Source: Spirochaetales bacterium (GTDB lineage: Bacteria; Spirochaetota; Spirochaetia; SZUA-6; DRHE01). From it: DNA of 27,188 bases. The stretch covers positions 1 through 27,188 of the forward strand of contig JAFGFV010000029.1 of assembly GCA_016930895.1 (NCBI GenBank), read 5' to 3'. This document shows, one piece after another, positions 7,853-14,623 of the stretch. The position numbers and the translations under genes were made by a program. The notes below the pieces were generated by a model, which was not told the origin of the DNA, did not search any database, and worked only from the letters and a program-made list of their open reading frames with translations. The first letter of the stretch is position 1, and the number at the start of each line of letters is the position of its first letter.

Positions 7853-8733
7853 CAGGTGATCATCTCCCTTCCCCGAAAGATCGGCTGCATCCCACGGCTC
7901 CGTGCCAGCTCCTCCATCTGCGCATCGCCGGGGCGGGGTGCCGCACGGGTGGCCGCTTCGAGCACGCGGGGCAGGAGACCGCCGTCGCTGGGTGAGATCA
8001 GAAACACCCGGGGGTCCCCCAGCACCCAGGCGACTGCGGAGTTGACCGCCTGCTCGTCCTCGAGGGGCTGGTACCAGGTCGTGCCCTGGCGTCCCGCGGG
8101 CCAGGGCCTGCGGGCAAGGGACTTGATGGTCTGCACGGCCACCTGCTCTTGCGTGCAGCGCTCCGCGAGCTCTTGGAAGTCGCGGGCATAGGCGCTGTCC
8201 TGCATCATGAGGTAGTTGTACGGAAGGAGCACGGAGTCGAAGGGGAACGCCTCGAGACTGCGGAGGTGCATCCGGGGCGCCGTATAGCCGTGGCCCGTCA
8301 CGCCGATGAAGCGGACCAGTTTCTGCTCCCGGGCTTCCACCAGGGCTTCCAGCGCTCCCCCGGGACCCAGGGCCCGTTCCCACTGCTCGGGGTCGGTGAG
8401 GTTGTGCAGCTGGATCAGGTCCAGGCTGTCGACCCCCAGGCGTTCCAGGGAGCCGCGCAGCTCGTCCCTTGCCTCTGCACAGGTGCGCTTTTCGGTCTTG
8501 CTGGCCAGGAAGAACTGCGTGCGGTGTTCGGGCATCCACCGGCCAATGCGCCTTTCCGCCAGCCCGTCTCCGTAGCTGGCCGCCACGTCGAGGTGGTTGA
8601 CCCCGAACTCGAGAAGGAGCTCGAAGGCCCGGTCCGCCTCTTCCTGGCTCACGCGGCCGAGGAACGCCGCGCCGAAGACCACCCGGGTGCTCTGATGGCC
8701 TGTCTTGCCGAAGGGTTTCGCTTCAACGCTCAT
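7852..8733 (-). CDS. Aldo/keto reductase family protein
   Basis: This 293-aa TIM-barrel oxidoreductase would use NAD(P)H to interconvert a carbonyl and an alcohol. The catalytic tetrad is visible: D49 in HLDVAASYG, Y54, K79 in FFLASKTEK and H110 in DLIQLHNL. The beginning, MSVEAKPFGKTGHQSTRVVFG, is the usual AKR N-terminus and fixes the start at 8733; an in-frame ATG 84 bases upstream adds an unrelated leader. No strong ribosome-binding site precedes 8733, so it may depend on translation of the small gene 53 bp upstream. Its stop overlaps the start of the methyltransferase gene. The substrate is unknown. Confidence 0.88.
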   Translation of the reverse strand: MSVEAKPFGKTGHQSTRVVFGAAFLGRVSQEEADRAFELLLEFGVNHLDVAASYGDGLAERRIGRWMPEHRTQFFLASKTEKRTCAEARDELRGSLERLGVDSLDLIQLHNLTDPEQWERALGPGGALEALVEAREQKLVRFIGVTGHGYTAPRMHLRSLEAFPFDSVLLPYNYLMMQDSAYARDFQELAERCTQEQVAVQTIKSLARRPWPAGRQGTTWYQPLEDEQAVNSAVAWVLGDPRVFLISPSDGGLLPRVLEAATRAAPRPGDAQMEELARSRGMQPIFRGREMIT

Positions 8734-8786
8734 GGGTCCATTGTGGAACCGGGCCTGATGCGGGTCAGGCCGCGGAGCGCCCTGAT

Positions 8787-8984
8787 TCAGGACTTCACGG
8801 CCAGCAGGCAGAAGCACTTGCCCTTTTCGTAGTCCTGTATCTTCGCCAGCCTCTCCTGGTCCAACTCTGCCGGCTCCAGGTCGTAGAAGGTGATGGCGAG
8901 GAGCGGATGGCCGACTTCCTTCTCCAGGCGTTGAATGTCCTGCAGCGTGCTGTCGGCCAGGTTCGTGGCCAGGTTCGTAAACAT
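8787..8984 (-). CDS. Small 65-aa protein of unknown function
   Basis: I do not recognise this family. The product starts MFTNLATNLADSTLQDI and ends FCLLAVKS. It is mildly acidic, with an amphipathic helix near residues 13-24, a hydrophobic strand LLAITFYDL and a C-terminal CFCLL segment with two Cys. It has no signal peptide or membrane helix. A perfect AGGAGG (8992-8997) sits 7 nt before the ATG, and a good promoter lies just upstream, so it is very likely translated. It heads the leftward unit with the aldo/keto reductase and methyltransferase genes. Confidence 0.7.
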   Translation of the reverse strand: MFTNLATNLADSTLQDIQRLEKEVGHPLLAITFYDLEPAELDQERLAKIQDYEKGKCFCLLAVKS

Positions 8985-9007
8985 CTTTTTTCCTCCTCTA
9001 CTCTACA

Positions 9008-9035
9008 AGTATAGGAGGAGCGAACCAGAAGGCAA
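9008..9035 (-). promoter_or_regulatory. Leftward promoter for the small-protein/reductase/methyltransferase unit
   Basis: On the minus strand, TTGCCT (9030-9035) and TATACT (9008-9013) are separated by 16 bp, matching 4/6 and 5/6 of the sigma-70-type consensus. The predicted start near 9001 leaves only a short leader before the AGGAGG at 8992-8997. Confidence 0.6.
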
Positions 9036-9069
9036 GGGAAAATGCATCGTCGCAGCCGGTCCCGCTCTA

Positions 9070-9098
9070 TTGATTCGGCGGGTGAACGCTGCTAAGAT
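9070..9098 (+). promoter_or_regulatory. Rightward promoter for the Gfo/Idh/MocA gene
   Basis: TTGATT (9070-9075) and TAAGAT (9093-9098) are 17 bp apart, each matching 4/6 of the sigma-70-type consensus. The predicted transcription start near 9105 falls at the edge of the ACGACA repeats, about 46 nt before the gene. Confidence 0.5.
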
Positions 9099-9103
9099 TC
9101 GAA

Positions 9104-9133
9104 GCAAACGACAGCGAACGACAACATACGACA
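9104..9133 (+). repeat. Three 10-bp-spaced ACGACA repeats, candidate operator
   Basis: ACGACA occurs at 9108-9113, 9118-9123 and 9128-9133, exactly 10 bp apart. The decamers are gcaaacgaca, gcgaacgaca and acatacgaca. The block covers the predicted transcription start and early leader of the downstream oxidoreductase gene. That position and helical phasing suit a repressor binding side by side on one DNA face. No regulator gene lies next to it. Confidence 0.6.
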
Positions 9134-9150
9134 AGCCGAGAGGGGGCCCT

Positions 9151-10185
9151 ATGAAGCGAGGGAAAATCGGGGTGTGCGTGATCGGGTCCGGCCGGGCCGG
9201 CATGATCCACGCCCGCAACTACGTCCGCGGCATCCCGGGCGCCGAGCTGGTCGCCCTGGCCGACAGCCGGGAGGACATGGTCCGCGAGGCCTGCGCGGAG
9301 CTGGAGCTGGAGAAGTCCTTTCTCGAATACCGGGAAGCGCTCAAGGACGACGCGGTCGGCGCAGTGGTGGTGGCTACCCCGACGGTCTTTCACCGGGACA
9401 TCGTAGTGGCCGCCGCCCGGGCGGGCAAGCACGTCTTCTGCGAGAAGCCCATGGCGATGAACGTGGCGGAGTGCAGCGAGATGATCGAGGCGGCCGAGCG
9501 GGCCGGGGTCAACCTGCAGATCGGATTCATGCGCCGTTTCGACGCCGGCTTCCAGCAGGCGCGCAAGCAGATCGCGGACGGGGAGATCGGACAGGTGGTG
9601 CTGGTCAAGTCCCTGACCCGCGGGCCCAGCGTGCCCCAGCCCTGGATGTACGACATCGCTGCCTCCAACGGCCCCCTGGCCGAGGTGAACAGCCATGATA
9701 TCGACACCCTGCACTGGTTCACCGGCAGCGAGTTCCGGGAGGTGTACGCCATCGCCGGGAACTACCGCTGCCCGGAGGCAAGGGCGGAGCACCCGGACTT
9801 CTACGACAACGTCGTGCTGACCGCCTCGTTCGCCAACGGGGCCCAGGGGGTGATCGACGGGGCAGTGTCGGTCGGCTATGGGTACGATGCCCGGGTCGAG
9901 GTGCTGGGAACCGACGGGGTGCTGTTCATCGGGCAGATCGAGGACCTGCCGGTGGCGGTCTGCGCCCGGGACCAGAAGGTGGTCCGCCGCTCCGTGTGGA
10001 GCTGGCGGGGTTTGTTCACGGACGCCTACCGGGCGGAGGACGAAAGTTTCATCGCGGCCATCCGGGAAGAGCGGCCGCCGGAGGTCACGGGGGTGGACGG
10101 CCGACGCGCCGTGCAGGTGGTGAATGCCGGCAACCGCTCCATCGCCGAGCGAAGGCCGGTCGTGCTGGACGAGGTGCGCGCCTGA
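9151..10185 (+). CDS. Gfo/Idh/MocA-family NAD(P)-dependent oxidoreductase
   Basis: This 344-aa cytoplasmic dehydrogenase resembles inositol or related sugar dehydrogenases. The Rossmann motif is VIGSGRAGMIH (residues 10-20), the cofactor/substrate Lys is in FCEKPMAM (E98-K99-P100), and the second domain has EVNSHDIDTLHWF (H182, D185). In IolG-like enzymes a catalytic Asp precedes that His by four; here it is Glu178, so activity or substrate may differ. The ATG at 9151 follows AGAGGGGG (9139-9146); longer frames run into the divergent promoter region and are unlikely. It is a single-gene unit, convergent with rnfA. The polyol or sugar substrate is not evident; the FGGY kinase 2 kb away could belong to the same pathway, but that is inference. 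Confidence 0.87.
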   Translation: MKRGKIGVCVIGSGRAGMIHARNYVRGIPGAELVALADSREDMVREACAELELEKSFLEYREALKDDAVGAVVVATPTVFHRDIVVAAARAGKHVFCEKPMAMNVAECSEMIEAAERAGVNLQIGFMRRFDAGFQQARKQIADGEIGQVVLVKSLTRGPSVPQPWMYDIAASNGPLAEVNSHDIDTLHWFTGSEFREVYAIAGNYRCPEARAEHPDFYDNVVLTASFANGAQGVIDGAVSVGYGYDARVEVLGTDGVLFIGQIEDLPVAVCARDQKVVRRSVWSWRGLFTDAYRAEDESFIAAIREERPPEVTGVDGRRAVQVVNAGNRSIAERRPVVLDEVRA

Positions 10186-10190
10186 GCTGA

Positions 10191-10208
10191 AGCGGGTCCT
10201 TGTCCGCT
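10191..10208. terminator. Weak hairpin between convergent genes
   Basis: AGCGGG (10191-10196) and TCCGCT (10203-10208) can pair with one G-T wobble across a 6-nt loop. They fill the 23-bp gap between the oxidoreductase gene and rnfA. There is no T-run, so the terminator role is uncertain. Confidence 0.25.
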
Positions 10209-10790
10209 CTATCCTCCCAATCCCGCGAAACCCATGAAGGCCATGGACAGCAGTCCGGCCAGCATGAAGGCCACCGCCGCGCTCACCGCGAACCCGGGCA
10301 GCCTGGCGAGCCGCAGCTTTTCGCGCAGACCCGCCATGAGCACCAAGGCCAGCATGTACCCGAGTCCGGCGCCGATACTGAACACCAGGCCCTGCACAAG
10401 GTTGTATTCGTTGAAGGTCTGGAACAGCGCCATGCCGAGAATTGCGCAGTTCGTGGCGATCAGCGGCAGATAGATCCCGAGGAGGCGAAACAGGGTCGGG
10501 CTGATCTTCCTGATGGTCATCTCGACGAGCTGCACCATCGAGGCAATCACCGCAATGTAGCTGATCAACCTCAGGTACTCGAGGTCGAAACGAACGAGCA
10601 CGAGGTTGATCCCATACGCGCAGAGGGAGGACAGGAACATCACCAGGGTGACCGCCGCCCCCATGGGCCAGGCGGTTTCGATCTTCGTGGAAACCCCGAT
10701 GAACGAGCACAGCCCGAGAAACTGAGCGAGCACGAAATTGTTGATGAGCAGGGACTGGAGCAAGACGAACATCAGCGAATCAGTCTGCAT
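10209..10790 (-). CDS. rnfA: Rnf complex subunit A
   Basis: RnfA is an integral membrane subunit of the Rnf ferredoxin:NAD+ oxidoreductase, paired with RnfE. The 193-aa product has six predicted membrane helices and the conserved beginning LLINNFVLAQFLGLCSFIG. Cys28 and Cys115 (IATNCAILG) are the positions that, with matching RnfE residues, hold an intramembrane iron-sulfur centre in the Rnf/Nqr family. It ends SMAFMGFAGLGG, a typical family tail. The ATG at 10790 lies 11 bp inside the end of rnfE, so translation is likely coupled. It is the last gene of the operon, an unusual place because many rnf operons begin with rnfA or place it next to rnfB. Confidence 0.95.
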   Translation of the reverse strand: MQTDSLMFVLLQSLLINNFVLAQFLGLCSFIGVSTKIETAWPMGAAVTLVMFLSSLCAYGINLVLVRFDLEYLRLISYIAVIASMVQLVEMTIRKISPTLFRLLGIYLPLIATNCAILGMALFQTFNEYNLVQGLVFSIGAGLGYMLALVLMAGLREKLRLARLPGFAVSAAVAFMLAGLLSMAFMGFAGLGG

Positions 10791-11445
10791 GTGCGTGCTC
10801 CTTCCTGACGGACGCGGTGCGGCTCCGGCTCCGCCTCCACTGGCTCGCCGCGAACACGGACAGCCACAAGGACACCACGATGAACCCGCCTGGCGGGAGA
10901 ACGAAGATGGCCCATGTCTGAAACTGCGCGCCGAACAGCGCGACGCCAAAGAACGTGCCGAACCCCAGGACTTCCCGGATCGAACCGATCATGAAAAGGG
11001 CCAGGGTGAAACCGATGCCCATACCGAGGGAGTTCACGACGCTTTTCGACAGCCTGTTCTTGGAGGCGTACGCTTCGCACCGCCCCAGGATGATGCAGTT
11101 GACCACGATCAACTGGATGAAGGCGCCGAGCTGGTTGTACAGCTCGAGGCTGACCGCCTTGATCGCGTAGTCAACCGCCGTCACGAAGGTCGCGATGATC
11201 ATGATGTAGGAGGCGATCCGCACTTGCCTCGGAATCAGGTTGCGCAGCAGCGATACCAGAACGCTGGAAGCCACCAGCACGAGGGTGGTGGCGGCTCCCA
11301 TGACCAGCGAGTTCACCGCAGTATTGCTGACTGCCAGCGCCGGGCAGAGCCCGAGCAGCATCACGAACACCGGGTTCTCTTTCCAGATGCCCGCCGTGAA
11401 GGTGTCGACGGTCATCGGGTCTTCGTTCCTGCCGGCAAGCCTCAT
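10780..11445 (-). CDS. rnfE: Rnf complex subunit E
   Basis: RnfE is the membrane partner of RnfA and is homologous to NqrD. The 221-aa protein has the signature GIWKENPVFVMLLGLCPALAVS, C34 and C117 (VVNCIIL) as likely iron-sulfur ligands, six hydrophobic helices and an Arg/His-rich tail (RRSRSRTASVRKEHAHAD). The ATG at 11445 overlaps the rnfG stop (TGATG) and is preceded by GAAGGAGG inside rnfG, which supports this start over the Met ten codons later. Confidence 0.95.
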   Translation of the reverse strand: MRLAGRNEDPMTVDTFTAGIWKENPVFVMLLGLCPALAVSNTAVNSLVMGAATTLVLVASSVLVSLLRNLIPRQVRIASYIMIIATFVTAVDYAIKAVSLELYNQLGAFIQLIVVNCIILGRCEAYASKNRLSKSVVNSLGMGIGFTLALFMIGSIREVLGFGTFFGVALFGAQFQTWAIFVLPPGGFIVVSLWLSVFAASQWRRSRSRTASVRKEHAHAD

Positions 11446-12122
11446 CAGTTGGCCTCCTTCATGAGTTCGTCGAGGTGTCGATCGAGAAGCGGGAGTTTTT
11501 CGTTGGCGCTTTCCCGCAGGGCTCTGGCCACCGCCTTCGAGCTGATCGTCGCGCCGGAGACGGCATCGATGGTCCAGGGCTTGCTTTGCGCCGGGGAGGC
11601 GGCCACTTCGATATCGTGCTCCAGCGCGGTCCGGCTGCCGTTCAGCCGCACGTCCAGCCCCTCGAAGCTGGCCAGAAACCCCGGGTCGGATTGGATCTTC
11701 TGACCGAGGCCCGGGGTCTCGGAGCTCTCCAGGACGCTGAATCCGATGATGCTCTGGCGCGCCGGCGAGTATCCGTACAGCACCCGTATCTCGTCGGAAT
11801 ACCCCCGCGCCGAAGCCTCGAAAGCCACGCCGACGAGTCCTCCCGCCTTGTCATAGCCGGCGAAGGCGTTCGCTCGGTCGGTCTCCTGGTCCGGCAGCTT
11901 CCGCAGACCGTCCGTGCCCAGCAGATAGTTCACTCGCGATACCGCCCCGGGAAGGACCTCGAACACCGCCTGCTCTATAGCCTCGCGCTGGTTGCGGGCG
12001 ATCGGCTCCCGAGTGAGCTGGTAGGCGAACACGAGGATCAAGCCGGAAAACGTCGCGATGATCAGGAGCACCAGAACGAGCTGGCCGCCTCGAGGCAGCT
12101 CGGGTGCGGGCGCGCTGCTCAT
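11445..12122 (-). CDS. rnfG: Rnf complex subunit G (covalent flavoprotein)
   Basis: RnfG is anchored by one N-terminal membrane helix (residues about 13-35, LVLVLLIIATFSGLILVFAY) and carries a covalently linked FMN on the outer side of the membrane. The attachment site is Thr192 in DAVSGATISSKAV, attached by the flavin transferase ApbE; no apbE gene is in the window. ETPGLGQKI (135-143) is also typical. The 225-aa length is normal. The ATG overlaps the rnfD stop by 4 bp (ATGA), and the stop overlaps the rnfE start. Confidence 0.95.
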   Translation of the reverse strand: MSSAPAPELPRGGQLVLVLLIIATFSGLILVFAYQLTREPIARNQREAIEQAVFEVLPGAVSRVNYLLGTDGLRKLPDQETDRANAFAGYDKAGGLVGVAFEASARGYSDEIRVLYGYSPARQSIIGFSVLESSETPGLGQKIQSDPGFLASFEGLDVRLNGSRTALEHDIEVAASPAQSKPWTIDAVSGATISSKAVARALRESANEKLPLLDRHLDELMKEAN

Positions 12123-13195
12123 GGGACGGGTGTTCCCGCCGGCGGTCTCTTCTTGGCATGCCGGCCGAACCCGCGGGGTTGGGTGATGCGCGCGATCAGG
12201 GGAGAGGCTGCGTTCCCGAGGAGGATTGCGTACATCACTCCCTCGGGAGCGCTGCCGAAGAAGCGAATGACCACCACGAGCGAGCCTATGAAGCCCCCGT
12301 AGACCCATGCACCGAGCCGGGTTTCCGGCGAATTGACCATGTCCGTCGCCATGAACACGGCGCCGAGCATCAGTCCCCCTGCAAGCAGGGTGAACAGGGG
12401 ATCCGGATAGAGGTGCGGATTTACCAGGTGGAGGATCCCCGAGAGCGCGGAGGCGGACAGGAGGATGCCCGCGGTGATCCGCCAGTTCATGATCCTGCGA
12501 GCGATGAGATACAGCCCGCAAAGGAGAATCAGCAGGGCTGCGGTCTCCCCGGTGCACCCGGGAATTGTCCCCGTCAACAGCTGCAGCGTCCCTGTCGCCC
12601 CGCCCCCGGACATCCGCGCGGCCAGGGGCGTAGCGCCGGTAAAGCCGTCCACCGCCGCCCGCGACAGCCACTGGTCGATTGGCCGGGGAATCAGGAACGG
12701 GAGGGTCAGGGTCGAGGGTATGAACTGTGAGAAGCGCCCCGGGGCGAGAGGCGGGGTCCAGGTCGTCATGGCCGCCGTGAAGGTTGCCTGGGCGAAGGCC
12801 CGGCCCACCAGGGCCGGATTCATGACGTTGTATCCCAGTCCACCGAAGAACAGCTTGCCGATCCCCACCGCGAACACCGCCGCCGCGGCCGCCATCCACA
12901 GGGGAAAGGCGGGTGGCAGGACCAGGGCGAGAAGCACGCCGGTGATCACCACGCTCCAATCGCCGACGGTGCTCGATTGCCGCGCGATCCTGCAGAACAG
13001 GTGCTCGGTCCCCACCGACACGGCGGTGGTGACCAGGATGAGGGTGAGCGCGCTGATGCCGAAATTGTACACGGCGAACGCACACACGGGCAGGAGGGCA
13101 TAGACCACGTTGCGCATGATGATGCGGATGGTCAGCAGGCTTCGCAGGTGCGGCGAGGTGCGCAGTTGAAGAGGCAGCCGCCTGGAAACGGTCAC
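12119..13195 (-). CDS. rnfD: Rnf complex subunit D
   Basis: RnfD is a polytopic membrane subunit, homologous to NqrB, that takes part in ion translocation and carries covalent FMN. The 358-aa product shows RTSPHLRSLLTIRIIMRNVVYAL near the N-terminus, GYNVMNPALVGRAF, and the flavin site DGFTGATPLA with Thr189. The usual SGAT is TGAT here, keeping the acceptor Thr. The start is a GTG overlapping the rnfC stop (GTGA). It is chosen because the conserved N-terminal segment begins right after it; the first ATG, at residue 27, would delete that segment. Confidence 0.94.
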   Translation of the reverse strand: MTVSRRLPLQLRTSPHLRSLLTIRIIMRNVVYALLPVCAFAVYNFGISALTLILVTTAVSVGTEHLFCRIARQSSTVGDWSVVITGVLLALVLPPAFPLWMAAAAAVFAVGIGKLFFGGLGYNVMNPALVGRAFAQATFTAAMTTWTPPLAPGRFSQFIPSTLTLPFLIPRPIDQWLSRAAVDGFTGATPLAARMSGGGATGTLQLLTGTIPGCTGETAALLILLCGLYLIARRIMNWRITAGILLSASALSGILHLVNPHLYPDPLFTLLAGGLMLGAVFMATDMVNSPETRLGAWVYGGFIGSLVVVIRFFGSAPEGVMYAILLGNAASPLIARITQPRGFGRHAKKRPPAGTPVP

Positions 13196-14595
13196 TGAGA
13201 GCCCGCCCTGGCCCGACGGTTCATGAGCTTGGCCATGCGGAAGTATTGGACCAGGGGAATCCTGGCAGGACACACGTAGCTGCAGGCCCCGCACTCGAAG
13301 CAATCCGACAGGTGGTATGCCTCCATTTCCGAGTACAGCCGCTTGGCCGCCAGCTTGCCCATGGCGCTCGGGTTGAGAAGCATGGGACATGCCTCGAGGC
13401 ACTTGCCGCAGTTGATGCACGGGAACGGTTCGGAGAGCTCCTCCCGTGGGTAGTCCTCGGAACGCAGCACCAGCAGGCCCCCGCAGCCCTTGGTGATGGG
13501 CACGTCCAGGGAAGGGACCGTCTCGCCCATCATCGGCCCGCCGGCAATCAGGTAGCGGGCCGGGCCTCGGCACCCCAGGCGTTCCAGGATGAAACCCAGG
13601 GGCGTCCCGATTGCCACGAGGTAGTTGCCGGGTTTCTCGACTCCCGGCCCGGTCACCGTGACCACGCGCTCGATCACCCCGCGCCGGTGCGGCAGAAGAG
13701 TCCCGATCTGTGCCGTGGTCCCCACGTTGAAAACCCCCAGGCCCACCGAAGAGGGGTATTGGCCGGAGGGGATTTCCCGGTTGACGAGGGCTTTGGCCAG
13801 CATCTTCTCTGCACCCTGCGGATACTTGGTCTTGGTGAGCTCGACGGTGATTGCGCCGTCTTTGGGAAAAGCCCGCTGCAGCCCCTGCTGCAAAGCCCGC
13901 TGCAGCCCCTGCTGCAAAGCCTGTGCGGCGTCGAGCTTGTTGTCCTCGGTCGCGATGATCGCCCGTTCAGCACCCAGGGCACGCATCAGAAGGCGGGCGC
14001 CGCGGATTACCTCGTCGGCCTGTTCGATCATGATCCGGTGATCGGTAGTCAGGAAGGGTTCACACTCGCACCCGTTGATGAGGAGCGTGTCCACCGCATG
14101 CCCCGGGGGCGGAGAAAGCTTCACGTGGGTGGGAAACGCCGCGCCTCCCAGGCCTACCAGCCCGGCCTCCTGGACCCCCTGCACGATTTCTTCCGGCCTC
14201 ATCGCCTCTACGTCCCGCGGGGAACCGTACAGCACCTGCTGCGTCTCCCCCGGATAGACCTTCAGTACGATGGCCTCCCGGTATGGTCCCTTCGCCGTGG
14301 GCACCCGGTCGATGCGTTCGACCACGCCCGTGGCCGGCGCATGCAGGGGAACCGAGACGAACCCGTCCGCCCGTGCGATCGGTTCGCCGCGGACCACTTC
14401 CTGGCCCCGGTGGACGATCGGTACCGATGGTTTTCCGGTGTGCTGGGAGAGAATCAGATACAGCCGCGGCGGAAACGGGAAGCGCTCGATGGGTCTGTGG
14501 GCAGTGTAGTGCTTGCTGTCCGGCAGATGCACACCGTGACGGAAGGAGCTGCGAAATCCACGCGCTGCGTCGAGGCTCGAGGGTGTGCTCGTCAT
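13192..14595 (-). CDS. rnfC: Rnf complex subunit C
   Basis: RnfC is the peripheral subunit that binds FMN and NADH and has two [4Fe-4S] clusters, related to complex I NuoF. The 467-aa protein has an N-terminal HGVHLPDSK segment, the nucleotide-binding region GLVGLGGAAFPTHVKLSPP, NGCECEPFLTTD, and two cluster motifs at C393/C396/C399/C403 and C432/C435/C438/C442. It lacks the long C-terminal extension of gammaproteobacterial RnfC. A perfect 24-bp tandem duplication adds eight residues (about 228-243). The ATG at 14595 lies 28 bp after the PFOR stop. It ends overlapping the GTG of rnfD. Confidence 0.95.
   Translation of the reverse strand: MTSTPSSLDAARGFRSSFRHGVHLPDSKHYTAHRPIERFPFPPRLYLILSQHTGKPSVPIVHRGQEVVRGEPIARADGFVSVPLHAPATGVVERIDRVPTAKGPYREAIVLKVYPGETQQVLYGSPRDVEAMRPEEIVQGVQEAGLVGLGGAAFPTHVKLSPPPGHAVDTLLINGCECEPFLTTDHRIMIEQADEVIRGARLLMRALGAERAIIATEDNKLDAAQALQQGLQRALQQGLQRAFPKDGAITVELTKTKYPQGAEKMLAKALVNREIPSGQYPSSVGLGVFNVGTTAQIGTLLPHRRGVIERVVTVTGPGVEKPGNYLVAIGTPLGFILERLGCRGPARYLIAGGPMMGETVPSLDVPITKGCGGLLVLRSEDYPREELSEPFPCINCGKCLEACPMLLNPSAMGKLAAKRLYSEMEAYHLSDCFECGACSYVCPARIPLVQYFRMAKLMNRRARAGSQ
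13868..13921 (-). repeat. Perfect 24-bp in-frame tandem repeat inside rnfC
   Basis: A 24-bp unit occurs at 13868-13891 and again, identically, at 13892-13915, with six bases of a third copy after it. It encodes ALQQGLQR twice, predicted to extend a Gln-rich helix. The exact identity of the copies suggests a recent slippage duplication, or a repeat-collapse/expansion problem in the assembly. Confidence 0.9.
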
Positions 14596-14623
14596 GGGTT
14601 GCCTCTGTCCCGGCGCCCCGATC

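Noticed and set aside
7160..8539. A 459-codon version of the methyltransferase running back through the reductase gene
   Set aside because: The first 230 or so codons are out of frame with the aldo/keto reductase and show no family similarity; the ATG at 7852 overlapping the reductase stop is the natural start.
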